Positions 44,076 through 54,433 of a stretch of 58,009 bases of DNA are shown piece after piece. Within the stretch, counting starts at the first letter, position 1. Each line of letters starts with the position of its first letter. Source of the stretch: Allobosea sp. CS1GBMeth4 (GTDB lineage Bacteria > Pseudomonadota > Alphaproteobacteria > Rhizobiales > Beijerinckiaceae); the NCBI RefSeq assembly GCF_900185715.1, contig NZ_FYAS01000026.1:1-58009 (forward strand). Reading direction: 5' to 3'. The position numbers were made by a program, and so were the translations under genes. The notes under the pieces were generated by a model. It did no database searches and was not told where the DNA came from. It was given only the letters and a program-made list of their open reading frames with translations.

Positions 44076-44852
44076 ATGAGCGATTTCGACCGCAACGCTC
44101 AGGTCTGGGGTGCCGGCCGCGCACAGCAGACCAGCGCCGTCGAGCTGGACCAGGGCCTGCGCTCGTTCATGCTCGGCGTCTACAACAACATGACGATCGG
44201 CCTGGCCATCACCGGCCTGTTCGCCATCGGCATCTCCATGCTGGCGATCGCCGGCTACTCGCCCACGGGCAAGGTCACCGCGCTGACGCCGCTCGGCCAG
44301 GCGCTGTATCTCAGCCCGCTGAAATGGGTGGTGATGCTGGCGCCGCTCGCCTTCATCTTCTTCTTCTCGTTCCGGGCCGAGCAGATGAGCTCGTCTTCGG
44401 CGCGCGCCATGTTCTTCGCCTTCGCGGCGGTGATGGGCGTCTCGCTGTCGTCGATCTTCGTCGTCTTCACCAGCGAATCGATCGCGCGGGTGTTCTTCAT
44501 CACCGCGGCGACCTTCGGCGGCCTCAGCCTCTACGGCTACACCACGAAGAAGTCGCTCTCGGGCCTGGGCTCCTTCCTGATCATGGGCCTGATCGGTTTG
44601 ATCCTGGCGTCGGTCGTCAACATCTTCCTCGCCTCGAGCGCGCTCGGCTTCGCGGTCTCGGTGATCGGCGTCCTGATCTTCGCCGGCCTGACCGCCTGGG
44701 ACACGCAGCGCCTGAAGGAGATGTACCTGTATTCGGGCCTCGACGCGGAGAGCGCCGCGAAGCTCTCGGTGAACGGCGCGCTGTCGCTCTACCTCGACTT
44801 CGTCAACATGTTCCAGCTGCTGCTCTCGCTCTTCGGCAATCGCCAGGAGTGA
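44076..44852 (+). CDS. Bax inhibitor-1/YccA family membrane protein
   Basis: 258-residue protein with seven membrane helices of the BI-1/TMBIM family, whose bacterial members are YccA-like FtsH modulators or pH-sensitive calcium-leak channels. The first 35 residues are soluble, then GVYNNMTIGLAITGLFAIGI starts the first helix. The family segment near the C-terminus is FAGLTAWDTQRLKEMY, with the aspartate pair completed in LYLDFVNMFQLLLSLFG. ATG at 44076 follows AAGGGGA. A strong terminator follows. Confidence 0.93.
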   Translation: MSDFDRNAQVWGAGRAQQTSAVELDQGLRSFMLGVYNNMTIGLAITGLFAIGISMLAIAGYSPTGKVTALTPLGQALYLSPLKWVVMLAPLAFIFFFSFRAEQMSSSSARAMFFAFAAVMGVSLSSIFVVFTSESIARVFFITAATFGGLSLYGYTTKKSLSGLGSFLIMGLIGLILASVVNIFLASSALGFAVSVIGVLIFAGLTAWDTQRLKEMYLYSGLDAESAAKLSVNGALSLYLDFVNMFQLLLSLFGNRQE

Positions 44853-44877
44853 CCGGGCCGACAGCCTGAAGACACGA

Positions 44878-44907
44878 AGCCCCGGCCTGCGGCCGGGGCT
44901 TTGCTTT
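44878..44907. terminator. Intrinsic terminator between BI-1 and DUF2794 genes
   Basis: Ten-base perfect stem AGCCCCGGCC (44878-44887) and GGCCGGGGCT (44891-44900) with a TGC loop, followed by TTTGCTTT. The stem plus T-rich tail fits an intrinsic terminator for the plus-strand gene, and the hairpin may also serve the convergent minus-strand gene ending at 44930. Confidence 0.8.
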
Positions 44908-44929
44908 GGGCAGAGTCCCGCTGGGCGGC

Positions 44930-45298
44930 TCAGCTCACCACGCTCAGCCGCTTGTCGAGCACGCGCAGCACGCGGCCGAGCTCGGCGCCGCGCTTCAGCA
45001 CCAGCCCGGTCGCCGTCACCACCGAATAGGCGCCCTGGCGCCGCGCCAGCGACGGATCCTTGACGATCCGGTAGAGCGGCACCTCGGCCGCCCGCCGGAA
45101 GACCGAGAACTGTGCCTTGTCGCGCAGGAAATCGATGGCGTAGTCCCGCCACTCGCCGGCCGCGACCATGCGGCCATAGAGATTGAACAGCTCGTTCAGC
45201 TCACGCCGGTCGAAGGTGACGGAAGAGGGCGCGGCGGCAGCGGGGAAGGCGACGACCGCGCCCGCTCGCTGCGCTGGCGGAGTTTCGCTTTCGCTCAT
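44930..45298 (-). CDS. DUF2794 family protein
   Basis: 122-residue cytosolic protein of the DUF2794 family, found mainly in alphaproteobacteria. The conserved core is VTFDRRELNELFNLYGRMVA and EWRDYAIDFLRDKAQFSVFR, followed by PLYRIVKDPSLARRQGAYSV. The N-terminal 25 residues are alanine/proline-rich and probably disordered. No function has been established. It converges on the BI-1 gene. Confidence 0.9.
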   Translation of the reverse strand: MSESETPPAQRAGAVVAFPAAAAPSSVTFDRRELNELFNLYGRMVAAGEWRDYAIDFLRDKAQFSVFRRAAEVPLYRIVKDPSLARRQGAYSVVTATGLVLKRGAELGRVLRVLDKRLSVVS

Positions 45299-45675
45299 GG
45301 CGCCTCCTGTCCGATGTTGGCCGGCGCGCCTCCCATCCGGCCGTTCCGCCTGGAATGGTCGGAATTCGCCGGCGCGGCGCCCCCGGGCCCCTTATCCGGC
45401 AAGGAATGATGCGCCTGGCTCCCGCCGCTGGCAAGACGGCCCGGCCACCTTCCTACCGCTCGGCCGGCGGCGGTCCAATTGCCACGATTTCGCCGCGCTT
45501 GCGCCAAGCGACCGCCCCGTTGCGGCGTTCAACTCCGATTCGTTGCCTAGACGGCCCGGCCTGTCCGGCTCCGGACACGTCAGCCCCCCAGCCCCTCCGG
45601 CGCTGCGGCGGGCCGGGCCAACCAGTCCAGGCTAACTCACGGCTGGCGGTCTCCGCCGGCCGTTTTCTTTGGCGG
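45299..45675. other. Long spacer without recognisable gene
   Basis: 377 bases of GC-rich sequence between two minus-strand genes. I examined both strands: the open frames present are arginine/proline-rich and lack ribosome sites, so they look like chance frames. It must contain the promoter of the DUF2794 gene (right to left), but no clear hexamers stand out, and no repeat, tRNA or terminator was seen. Confidence 0.4.
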
Positions 45676-46293
45676 CTACCGGGACGCCCCGTGGTACTCG
45701 GCATTGGGCCGCATATCGACCGCCGAGGCGAGCCGGTTCGACATGTTGAAGAAGGCCGCGACCGCGCCGATGTCCCAGATGTCGCGCTCGCCGAACCCCA
45801 CCTTGCGCAGGGCTTCGCGATCCTCCTCCTCGATCCGGTGCGGCGTCTCGGTCAGCTTCACCGCGAAATCGAGCATGGCGCGGTGCCGCGGCGAGAGTTG
45901 CGCGGCGCGATAGTTCATCACCAGCATCTCGCCGAGCACGGGGTCCCCGGACAGCTGCCGCACCGCCTGTCCATGCGCGGTGAGGCAGTAATAGCAGCGG
46001 TTCACGCTCGAGACGGCGACGGCGATCATCTCGCGCTCCAGCTTCGACAGGCCGGAGGGCGCCAGCATCAGGTCGTTGTAGAGGGTGGCGAAGGCCGTGA
46101 GCTTGGCATCGTCATGCGCGTAGGCCAGCAGCACGTTCGGCACATAGCCGAGCTTCTCCTCGCATTTGGCGAAATAGGCCTGCATCTCCCCGGACAGTTC
46201 GGCCGGCGCCAGCGCGAGCGCCATGACGGCAGGCGGAGCATCCTGCTTCGCCGGTGCTTCGCCCACCATCGCTTTGTCATGCTTGGTCGTCAT
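45676..46293 (-). CDS. Peroxidase-related AhpD-like protein
   Basis: 205-residue carboxymuconolactone-decarboxylase/AhpD-fold protein. The redox centre is NRCYYCLTAHG (Cys100, Cys103, His107), the CxxCxxxH motif of alkylhydroperoxidase-type proteins. It is annotated in relatives as peroxidase-related enzyme. GYVPNVLLAYAHDD and FGERDIWDIGAVAAFFNM are other conserved blocks. ATG at 46293 is preferred; upstream in-frame codons run into the promoter region of gdh. It is divergent from NAD-glutamate dehydrogenase with a 154-base spacer. Confidence 0.88.
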   Translation of the reverse strand: MTTKHDKAMVGEAPAKQDAPPAVMALALAPAELSGEMQAYFAKCEEKLGYVPNVLLAYAHDDAKLTAFATLYNDLMLAPSGLSKLEREMIAVAVSSVNRCYYCLTAHGQAVRQLSGDPVLGEMLVMNYRAAQLSPRHRAMLDFAVKLTETPHRIEEEDREALRKVGFGERDIWDIGAVAAFFNMSNRLASAVDMRPNAEYHGASR

Positions 46294-46447
46294 CTCTGCA
46301 CTCCTCGCGCTGATATGCGCGCGGATCGGGCAGATCCTGCCGCTTCCGCGCCATATTGGTGCAATCTGTCTGCCGCGATGCGACGAAAGTTGCGGCGGCA
46401 GATGAGCTATGTCATCGCTTCGGCAAAATAGCAGGGGGAAGGCGATT

Positions 46448-49400
46448 ATGGCCAAGCGGGAAGCGAATGCCACGGCTGCGGCCGTCACCGCGATCGAGGT
46501 GGCGGCCCGCGAGCTCGGCTCCGCGATGCCTGTCGAATTCCCCAAGCTGCTCTATGGCCGCACCGTCGCCGAGGATCTCGTCGCGCTGCCGCCGGATCTG
46601 CTGGCCCGCGCCGCCGAAGCGGCCTACGCCCATCTGAGCGGCCGACGCAAGCCCGGCGAACCCAATCTGCGCTTCCGGGACGAAGCGGTGGCGGAAGGCG
46701 AGCGCGAGCGCCAGATCACCATCCTCGAGGTCGTCAACGACAACAAGCCCTTCCTGCTCGATTCGACCCTGGCCGAGCTGGCCGAGCAGGGTTACGAGCC
46801 GCGCCTGGTCGCTCACCCCATCCTCGCCGTGATGCGCAAGGAGGACGGTGCCTTCGCCTCGCTCGCGGGCGAGGCCGCGGCCCGCGCGGTCGAAGGCACC
46901 CGCCGGGAGAGCCTGATCCATATCCATCTCGACCGGATCGACACGCCCGAAGCGCGCGAGCGGCTCGCCGCCGGCCTCGCCCGCGTCTATGTCGATGTCG
47001 GCCTCGCCGTCGACGACTGGGCGGCGATGCGCGGCCGCATCACCGAGGTGATCCAGTCCTATCGCGCCAACCCGCCGCCGCTGCCGGAGGACGAGGTCGC
47101 CGAGGCGCTGAACTTCCTCGAATGGATCGCCAGCGACAATTTCACCCTGCTCGGCGTCCGCGCCTACCGCTTCGCGGGTGGCGACACCGCGGCCGACCCG
47201 GTCGATTCCTCCGGCCTCGGCATCCTGCGCGACCCGCATGTCCGGGTTCTGCGCAAGAATCGCGAGCTCGTGGTGATGACGCCGGAGATCCGCGCCTTCC
47301 TGGCCAAGCCCCAGGCGCTGATCATCACCAAGGCCAACGTCAAGAGCCGGGTCCACCGCCGCGTCCATCTCGACTATGTCGGGGTCAAGCTCTTCACCGC
47401 CGACGGCCGGCTCGACGGCGAGCTGCGCATTGTCGGCCTGCTCACCTCCAATGCCTATACCGGCAGCGCCCGCGCCATTCCCTATCTGCGGCTCAAGGTC
47501 GCGCGCGTGCTGAAGAGCACCGGCTTCGACCCGTCGAGCTATTCCGGCCGCGCCCTCTACAACGTGCTCGACGCCTTCCCGCGCGACGAGCTCTTCCAGA
47601 TCGATGTCGAGACGCTGGAACGCTTCGCCCTCGACATCATGCAGCTGACCGAGCGGCCACGCATCCGCGCCCTCGCCCGCGCCGACGAGTTCGACCGCTT
47701 CGTCTCGGCGCTCATCTTCATCCCGAAGGACCGCTACGACACCACGGTGCGCCGTCGCGTCGGCGAGTTCCTCGCCCGCATCTACCAGGGCCGCGTCTCC
47801 GCCGCCTATCCGGCTTATCCGGAGGGCCCGCTCGCCCGCACGCACTACATCATCGGCCGCGACGAGGGCCGCACGCCCAAGATCGACCGCAAGGCGCTCG
47901 AAGCCGGCATCGCGTCGATCGTCCGCACCTGGGGCGACGGGCTCAAGGATGCGCTCGACGGGCAGAAGGCCGGCCCCGCCGCGCGCGCCCTCGCCGAGCG
48001 CTACGCCGAAGCCTTCGGCGCCGCCTATCGCGAGCGCTATTCGGCCGAGGACGCGCTGATCGACATCGAGGTGCTGCAGAAGCTCTCGGACGACCGGCCG
48101 CGCGCAGTCGATCTCTATCGCCGCGAGGGCGACGGCGCGGTTCGCGCCAACCTCAAGCTGTTCTCGCGCGACATCGCGATCTCGCTCTCCGAGCGCGTGC
48201 CGATGCTGGAGAACATGGGCTTCCGCGTCGTCAACGAGCGCACCTTCAACATCGCGCCGCAGCAGAGCGCCGAGGCCGGCGGAGAAGCCCGCGTCTGGCT
48301 GCACGACATGACGCTCGAGCGCGCCGGCGGCGGCGAGATCGACATCGAGAAGCTCGATCCCACGGTCGAGGCGGCGCTGATGGCGCAGTTCCGCGGCCTG
48401 ACCGAATCCGACCGCTTCGACCAGCTCGTCCTCGCCGCCGGCCTCGCCTGGCGCGAGGCGGCGCTGCTGCGCGCGCTCGGCCGCTATCTGCGTCAGGTCG
48501 GCGCTCCCTATGCGCAGGACTACATCGCCGATGCGCTGACGCGGCATGCCGGCATCGCCACCGGCCTGGTCGAGCTCTTCGTCGCCAAATTCGATCCGCG
48601 CCTGCCCGAGGCGGAACGGGCCGGGCGCGTCAAGGCCGAGCGCGAGCGGATCGAAGCGGCGCTCGCCGACGTCACCAGCCTCGACGAGGACCGGATCCTG
48701 CGCCGCTTCGTCAACCTGATCGACGCCGCTCTGCGGACCAATTTCTTCCAGATCGGCGAGGACGGACATCCGCGCGGCACGATCTCGTTCAAATTCGCCT
48801 CCAGCCGCGTCGACGGCATGCCGCTGCCGCACCCGCTCTACGAGATCTTCGTCTATTCGCCGCGGGTCGAGGGCGTCCATCTGCGCTTCGGCAAGGTCGC
48901 GCGCGGCGGCCTGCGCTGGTCGGACCGGCCGCAGGATTTCCGCACCGAGGTGCTCGGCCTGGTCAAGGCGCAGCAGGTCAAGAACGCCGTCATCGTGCCG
49001 GTCGGCGCCAAGGGCGGCTTCGTGCCCAAGCGCCTGCCGCCGGCGAGCGACCGCCAGGCCTGGCTCGCCGAAGGCACCGAGAGCTACCGCATCTTCGTGC
49101 GCACCCTGCTGGAGCTGACCGACAATCTCGACGGCGAGACGGTGGTGCCGCCGCCGGACACGGTCCGGCATGACGGCGACGACCCCTATCTCGTCGTCGC
49201 CGCCGACAAGGGCACCGCGACCTTCTCCGACACCGCCAATGCGCTCTCGGCCGAGAAGCACCACTGGCTCGGCGACGCCTTCGCCTCCGGCGGCTCGCAG
49301 GGCTATGACCACAAGGGCATGGGCATCACCGCCCGCGGCGCCTGGGAGGCGGTGAAGCGGCATTTCCGCGAGATGGACGTCGACATCCAGACCACGCCCT

Positions 49401-51292
49401 TCACCGTCGCCGGGGTCGGCGACATGTCGGGCGACGTCTTCGGCAACGGCATGCTGCTCTCGCCGGCGATCAGGCTGGTCGCTGCCTTCGACCATCGCGA
49501 CATCTTCCTCGATCCCGATCCCGACCCGGCCAGGAGCCTGCTCGAGCGCCAGCGCATGTTCGCCCTGCCGCGCTCCTCCTGGGCCGATTACGACAAGTCG
49601 CTGATCTCGCAAGGCGGCGGCGTGTTCTCGCGCCAGGCCAAGAGCATCCCGCTCTCGGCAGAGATCCGGCAGGTGCTCGGCTTCGACAAGGCCGAGGTCA
49701 CGCCGGCCGAGCTGATGACGGCGATTCTGAAGGCCCCGGTCGACCTGCTCTGGTTCGGCGGCATCGGCACCTATATCCGTGCCAGCGACGAGACCGACGC
49801 CCAGGTCGGCGACCGCGCCAACGATGCGATCCGCGTCAGCGGCGCCGATCTCCGCGCCCGCGTGGTCGGCGAGGGCGCCAATCTCGGTTGCACCCAGCGT
49901 GGCCGCATCGAGGCGGCCCGGCGCGGCGTGCGCCTCAATACCGACGCCATCGACAACTCCGCCGGCGTCAACACCTCTGACGTCGAGGTCAACATCAAGA
50001 TCGCGCTCGCCGGTCCGGTCCGCGACGGCCGCCTGCCCGAGGAGAAGCGCAACGCGCTCCTCGCCGAGATGACCGACGAGGTCGGCCTGCTCGTCCTGCG
50101 CAACAACTATCTGCAGACGCTGGCTCTCTCCCTGACCGAGGCGCAGGGCGTCCAGGCGACGCCGCATCTGCGCCGCCTGATGGTGCAGCTCGAGAACGAG
50201 GGTCGCCTCGATCGCGGCGTCGAATATCTGCCGCCCGATGCGGTCCTGATCGAGCGCGAGAAGCGCGGCGAGGGCCTGACGCGGCCGGAGCTGGCCGTGC
50301 TGCTCGCCTATGCCAAGCTCGCCCTGCACGACGCGCTGCTCGAATCCTCCGTGCCGGACGACCCCTACCTGCGCAGCGAGCTCGTCCGCTATTTCCCGCA
50401 GCCGCTGCGCGAGCGCTATGGCGACGAGATCGCCGGGCACAAGCTGCGCCGCGAGATCGTCGCCACCCAGCTCGCTAACGCCATCATCAACCGGGGCGGT
50501 CCTGCCATCGTCGCCATGCTGGCCGACCAGACCCGCGCCGACGCCCCGGCGATCGCGGCCGCCTATGCCGTCGCCCGCGATTCCTTCGATCTGATCGCGC
50601 TGAACGGCGCCATCGACGCGCTCGACGCCAAGCTGCCGGGCAGGACTCAGATCGGCCTCTACGCCGCCGCGCAGGAACTTGTCGTCGACCGGATGCGCTG
50701 GTTCCTGCGCCGCGGCGTCGCCGAGCCCGGCGCGATCGAGCAGACCGTGGCCCATTATGCCTCGGGCGTCGCGACGCTCGAGGCCGCGCTCGCCGAGCTA
50801 CTGCCGGACATCGCCGCCCAGGCCCGCGCGGCCCGGATCGCCGCGCTCGCGGCGGAAGGCGTGCCGGACGCATTGGCGGCGCGCGTCGCCAGCCTGCCCT
50901 GGCTGGCCGAGGCGACCGACATCGTCGACATCGCCAGCCGGACGAAGCGCGACCTCGTCGAGGTGGCCCGGATCCATTTCGGAGCCGATTCGATCTTCGG
51001 CTTCTCGACCCTGGCCGCGGCCGCCGCTTCCGTGCCGGCGACCGACGATTACGAACGTCTGGCGCGCCAGCGCGCGGTCGAGACCCTCACCGACGCCCAT
51101 GCGAGCCTGACCCAGGAGATCGCAACCGGGAAATCCGGAGCCGATGCGGTGAAGGGCTGGCTCGACGAACGTGGCGCCGAGGCCGAGCGCACCCGCGCCA
51201 CCGTCTCGGCCATTGCCATGTCGGGCCTGTCCCTGCCAAAGCTCATGGTCGCCGCCGGCATGCTGGCCGATCTGCCGCACCGCCGGGGTTGA
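46448..51292 (+). CDS. NAD-specific glutamate dehydrogenase, large type
   Basis: L-glutamate dehydrogenase of the giant class (about 180 kDa), 1,614 residues, linking amino acid catabolism to 2-oxoglutarate with NAD+. The N-terminal third holds ACT-like regulatory modules ([20 protein letters not shown]). The catalytic part contains [20 protein letters not shown] and the substrate lysine region [11 protein letters not shown] (Lys855), then [14 protein letters not shown] for NAD binding. The C-terminal 500 residues form the long helical domain of the family. ATG at 46448 follows AGGGGGAAGG. The Trm112-like gene follows after 13 bases. Confidence 0.97.
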   Translation: MAKREANATAAAVTAIEVAARELGSAMPVEFPKLLYGRTVAEDLVALPPDLLARAAEAAYAHLSGRRKPGEPNLRFRDEAVAEGERERQITILEVVNDNKPFLLDSTLAELAEQGYEPRLVAHPILAVMRKEDGAFASLAGEAAARAVEGTRRESLIHIHLDRIDTPEARERLAAGLARVYVDVGLAVDDWAAMRGRITEVIQSYRANPPPLPEDEVAEALNFLEWIASDNFTLLGVRAYRFAGGDTAADPVDSSGLGILRDPHVRVLRKNRELVVMTPEIRAFLAKPQALIITKANVKSRVHRRVHLDYVGVKLFTADGRLDGELRIVGLLTSNAYTGSARAIPYLRLKVARVLKSTGFDPSSYSGRALYNVLDAFPRDELFQIDVETLERFALDIMQLTERPRIRALARADEFDRFVSALIFIPKDRYDTTVRRRVGEFLARIYQGRVSAAYPAYPEGPLARTHYIIGRDEGRTPKIDRKALEAGIASIVRTWGDGLKDALDGQKAGPAARALAERYAEAFGAAYRERYSAEDALIDIEVLQKLSDDRPRAVDLYRREGDGAVRANLKLFSRDIAISLSERVPMLENMGFRVVNERTFNIAPQQSAEAGGEARVWLHDMTLERAGGGEIDIEKLDPTVEAALMAQFRGLTESDRFDQLVLAAGLAWREAALLRALGRYLRQVGAPYAQDYIADALTRHAGIATGLVELFVAKFDPRLPEAERAGRVKAERERIEAALADVTSLDEDRILRRFVNLIDAALRTNFFQIGEDGHPRGTISFKFASSRVDGMPLPHPLYEIFVYSPRVEGVHLRFGKVARGGLRWSDRPQDFRTEVLGLVKAQQVKNAVIVPVGAKGGFVPKRLPPASDRQAWLAEGTESYRIFVRTLLELTDNLDGETVVPPPDTVRHDGDDPYLVVAADKGTATFSDTANALSAEKHHWLGDAFASGGSQGYDHKGMGITARGAWEAVKRHFREMDVDIQTTPFTVAGVGDMSGDVFGNGMLLSPAIRLVAAFDHRDIFLDPDPDPARSLLERQRMFALPRSSWADYDKSLISQGGGVFSRQAKSIPLSAEIRQVLGFDKAEVTPAELMTAILKAPVDLLWFGGIGTYIRASDETDAQVGDRANDAIRVSGADLRARVVGEGANLGCTQRGRIEAARRGVRLNTDAIDNSAGVNTSDVEVNIKIALAGPVRDGRLPEEKRNALLAEMTDEVGLLVLRNNYLQTLALSLTEAQGVQATPHLRRLMVQLENEGRLDRGVEYLPPDAVLIEREKRGEGLTRPELAVLLAYAKLALHDALLESSVPDDPYLRSELVRYFPQPLRERYGDEIAGHKLRREIVATQLANAIINRGGPAIVAMLADQTRADAPAIAAAYAVARDSFDLIALNGAIDALDAKLPGRTQIGLYAAAQELVVDRMRWFLRRGVAEPGAIEQTVAHYASGVATLEAALAELLPDIAAQARAARIAALAAEGVPDALAARVASLPWLAEATDIVDIASRTKRDLVEVARIHFGADSIFGFSTLAAAAASVPATDDYERLARQRAVETLTDAHASLTQEIATGKSGADAVKGWLDERGAEAERTRATVSAIAMSGLSLPKLMVAAGMLADLPHRRG

Positions 51293-51305
51293 GGAGGACT
51301 CTGCG

Positions 51306-51515
51306 ATGAAGCCCGACCAGGAGGATGCGGCACCGGCCGCGACGCGGATCGACCCGAAGCTGCTGGAGATCCTCGTCTGCCCGGTGAGCAAGGCGACGCT
51401 CGAATATGATGCCGCCCGCCAGGAACTGATCAGCCGCGCGGCGAAGCTCGCCTATCCGATCCGCGACGGCATCCCGATCATGCTGCCGGAGGAAGCGCGG
51501 CCACTGGACGGGTAG
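51306..51515 (+). CDS. Trm112 family protein (UPF0434)
   Basis: 69-residue Trm112-like protein. The core reads [20 protein letters not shown] and [20 protein letters not shown], matching the UPF0434/YcaR pattern. Only one of the zinc cysteines of the eukaryotic form is kept, as usual for this bacterial group. In other organisms Trm112 activates methyltransferases, but a partner is not evident here. It sits directly behind the glutamate dehydrogenase gene and is likely co-transcribed. Confidence 0.92.
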   Translation: MKPDQEDAAPAATRIDPKLLEILVCPVSKATLEYDAARQELISRAAKLAYPIRDGIPIMLPEEARPLDG

Positions 51516-51591
51516 GGCCTGGCATCGCGCATCCTGCCGGTCCGACTCGGTATGACCCACCGGGTTCAGGGACGCCGCGGCGAGTAGTACC

Positions 51592-52848
51592 TCAGAGCAT
51601 CTCGCCCTTCAGCAGCCGCGGCGTCGGGCCGGCCAGCCCGGCGGCCTCGCGGATGAAGAAGCGCTTCAGCCCCGGCATGCGCTCGACCAGGCCGAGGCCG
51701 AGATCGCGCGCCAGCCGCAGCGGCGTCGAATCGTTCGAGAACAGCCGGTTGAGCCCATCGGTGACGACGCCCATGGCGAGCGTATCGAAACGCCGTCCCG
51801 TCTCGTAGCCTTCCAGCACGTCCGGGCCGCCGACGTCGAGGCCGAGCCGGGCGGCGTCGACGATGACTTCGGCCAGGGCCGCGACATCCTTCAGCCCGAG
51901 ATTGAGCCCTTGGCCGGCGATCGGATGGACGACATGGGCGGCGTCGCCGAGCAGGGCCAGCCGGTCCGCGACGAAGCGGCGCGCCATGCCGAAGGAGAGG
52001 GGATAGGCGCCGGGGCGGCTCTCCAGCGCGATCTCGCCGAGTTCGAGGCCGAAGCGGCGCTCGATCTCGAGCAGCAGGTCGCTCTCGTCGAGCGCCAGCA
52101 GCGCCGGAACGTTCGCGCTCCGCTCGGTCCAGACGATCGAGGAGCGGTGGCCGAGCTTGCCGCCGTCCGGCAGCGGCAGGATTGCGAAGGGGCCGGAAGG
52201 CAGGAAATGCTCGATCGCCCGCCCTTCATGCGGCCGTTCATGGCCGATCGTCGCGACGATTCCCGATTGCGGATAGGACCAGCCGACCCAGCCGATCCCG
52301 GCCTGCTCGCGCAACTTGGAACGCGCCCCGTCGGCGGCGACGAGCAGCGCCGCATCGAGGCTCCCGCCATCGGAGAAGGTTACCGCGATCACGCCGCCAC
52401 CCTCCTCCATGGCGCCGGAGCTGACGCCCGCTGTCCGCAGCGCGACGCCGTTGGCCCGCGCGACCTGGAGCAGCGCCGCCGTGAGGGCGGCGTTCTCGAC
52501 CATGTGCGCGAAGGGCTGTCCGGGCTCGACCTCGCCGTCGAAGGTCAGGAAGACCGGCCGCACCACGTCGGGGGTCCGGCTGTCCGTGATGATCATCTCG
52601 GTCATCGGCGTCGACGCCGCCTCGGCCAGGCGCCAGACCCCGAGCGCCTCCAGCATGTTGCGGGCGGCGGCGGCGACCGCGTAGGCGCGGCTGTCGGCGC
52701 GCGGCGGTCCGGCCAGCGCCGGATCGGCGACCACGACGCCGAAACCCTCGCCCAGCGCCTGCTTCAGCGCGACCGCGAGCGTCAACCCGGCGATGCCGCC
52801 GCCGGCGATGACGATGCGCCGGCTCGCTGGTTCGGAACTCTGCGCCAT
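51592..52848 (-). CDS. Ubiquinone biosynthesis FAD-dependent hydroxylase
   Basis: Class A flavin monooxygenase of the UbiH/UbiF/Coq6 family that hydroxylates the ring of ubiquinone precursors; 418 residues. FAD motifs are IVIAGGGIAGLTLAVAL at the N-terminus and LALLGDAAHVVHPIAGQGLN near residue 300, the second being the subfamily signature. Alphaproteobacteria often use one enzyme with broadened regioselectivity (UbiL or UbiM types), so which ring carbon it modifies cannot be told. It is divergent from tesB with about 118 bases between start codons. Confidence 0.93.
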   Translation of the reverse strand: MAQSSEPASRRIVIAGGGIAGLTLAVALKQALGEGFGVVVADPALAGPPRADSRAYAVAAAARNMLEALGVWRLAEAASTPMTEMIITDSRTPDVVRPVFLTFDGEVEPGQPFAHMVENAALTAALLQVARANGVALRTAGVSSGAMEEGGGVIAVTFSDGGSLDAALLVAADGARSKLREQAGIGWVGWSYPQSGIVATIGHERPHEGRAIEHFLPSGPFAILPLPDGGKLGHRSSIVWTERSANVPALLALDESDLLLEIERRFGLELGEIALESRPGAYPLSFGMARRFVADRLALLGDAAHVVHPIAGQGLNLGLKDVAALAEVIVDAARLGLDVGGPDVLEGYETGRRFDTLAMGVVTDGLNRLFSNDSTPLRLARDLGLGLVERMPGLKRFFIREAAGLAGPTPRLLKGEML

Positions 52849-52966
52849 GGCCTTCCCCGTATCGCCTCGCTTGACGCGGCAAGGCCGCTCGGCGCTGATG
52901 CAACCGTGCCGTCTTGCCTTCCGCCGAACCGCGCCGCAAGCCCCGCAGCGAGCCAGCCCCAAGCCG

Positions 52967-53833
52967 ATGACCCGCGCCGCCGACACCCTGCTCTCGATCT
53001 TCGACCTCGAAGCGCTCGGAAACAACCGGTTCCGCGGTCGCAGCCCCGACAATGGCTGGACGCGGGTCTTCGGCGGGCAGGTGATCGGCCAGGCGCTCTA
53101 TGCCGCCTGCCGGACGGTCGAGGACCGGCAGCCGCACTCGCTCCATGCCTATTTCCTGCTGCCGGGGGACCCGCAGCTTCCGATCCTCTACGAGGTCGAG
53201 CGCCTGCGCGACGGCGGCTCGTTCTCGACGCGGCGCGTGCTCGCGCTGCAGAGGGAGGCGGCGATCTTCGCCATGTCCGCTTCGTTCCAGATCGCCGAGC
53301 CCGGCTACGACCACCAGATGCCGATGCCCGCCGTGCCCATGCCGGAGGAGCTTCCGGGCCGCGACGGCATGGAGCGCGACGTGCTTCCTCACATGCCCGA
53401 AACCGTGCGCGCCTATTACCGGCGCGAGCGGCCCATCGAGATCCGGCCGGTCGAGATCAGTCGCTACGCTGTCGACGGTCCGCGCGAGCCGAAGTTCAAC
53501 GTCTGGGTCCGGGCTTCTCAGACCCTGCCCGACGAGCCGGCCCTGCGCCGGAGCGTCCTCGCCTATGCCTCCGACCTGCTGCTGCTCGATTCCAGCCTGA
53601 TCGCGCATGGCACCAGCGTCTTCGACCGGCGCATCCAGGGCGCCAGCCTCGACCATGCGCTCTGGTTCCACCGGCCTTTCCGGGCCGACGAGTGGCTGCT
53701 CTACGCGCAGGACAGCCCCTCCGCCTCCGGTGCCCGCGGCTTTTCGCGCGGCCTCGTCTTCGACCGGCGGGGGCAACTCGTCGCCTCGGTGGCGCAGGAA
53801 GGCCTGATCCGGCCGCGGCCCGACCGGGCCTGA
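52967..53833 (+). CDS. tesB: Acyl-CoA thioesterase II
   Basis: Double-hotdog acyl-CoA thioesterase, 288 residues, hydrolysing medium and long acyl-CoAs in the cytosol. Hallmarks are GGQVIGQALYAA, HSLHAYFLLPGDP, SASFQIAEPG and the C-terminal ASLDHALWFHRPFRADEWLL. The Asp/Thr/Gln catalytic set of TesB falls in these last blocks. The ATG at 52967 starts the family N-terminus; the frame stays open 58 codons upstream, overlapping ubiH antisense. Followed by the glnK control region. Confidence 0.94.
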   Translation: MTRAADTLLSIFDLEALGNNRFRGRSPDNGWTRVFGGQVIGQALYAACRTVEDRQPHSLHAYFLLPGDPQLPILYEVERLRDGGSFSTRRVLALQREAAIFAMSASFQIAEPGYDHQMPMPAVPMPEELPGRDGMERDVLPHMPETVRAYYRRERPIEIRPVEISRYAVDGPREPKFNVWVRASQTLPDEPALRRSVLAYASDLLLLDSSLIAHGTSVFDRRIQGASLDHALWFHRPFRADEWLLYAQDSPSASGARGFSRGLVFDRRGQLVASVAQEGLIRPRPDRA

Positions 53834-53862
53834 GCCGACAGGGAGCCTAGTTTAGCGACATT

Positions 53863-53879
53863 TGCCGATATTTTGGGCA
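53863..53879 (+). promoter_or_regulatory. Possible NtrC binding site
   Basis: TGCCGATATTTTGGGCA is an imperfect 17-base palindrome matching the NtrC pattern TGCAC-N7-GTGCA at eight of its ten defined positions. It lies 72 bases upstream of the sigma54-type promoter, a usual distance for an enhancer. The AT-rich centre stands out from the surrounding GC-rich DNA. Confidence 0.45.
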
Positions 53880-53951
53880 TAGATCGGCCGGTGGCGCCCG
53901 CCGATCATGGCGAAATCACGGCATTGCCCGCCGGCGCGCCACATCTCCCGG

Positions 53952-53968
53952 TTGGCACGCCGCTTGAT
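53952..53968 (+). promoter_or_regulatory. Sigma54-dependent promoter of glnK-amtB
   Basis: TTGGCACG-CCGC-TTGAT matches the sigma54 consensus TGGCACG-N4-TTGC closely, with the exact four-base spacing; only the -12 GC reads GA. Predicted transcription starts about 12 bases downstream, leaving a leader of nearly 90 bases before glnK. Sigma54 with NtrC control of glnK-amtB under nitrogen limitation is well established in proteobacteria. Confidence 0.6.
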
Positions 53969-53970
53969 AG

Positions 53971-54405
<435 letters not shown>

Positions 54406-54433
54406 TCCCGACCTTTTGTCCAGGAGTTACACG

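Noticed and set aside
45355..46431. Plus-strand open frame covering the 45.3-45.7 kb spacer and the AhpD-like gene
   Set aside because: Most of it is antisense to the AhpD-like gene, and the spacer part is low complexity with no ribosome site.
46412..50755. 1,447-codon open frame antisense to the glutamate dehydrogenase gene
   Set aside because: It mirrors a strongly conserved enzyme and has a composition dominated by Ala, Arg, Asp and Gly with no motifs. In very GC-rich DNA, stop codons are rare on the antisense strand.
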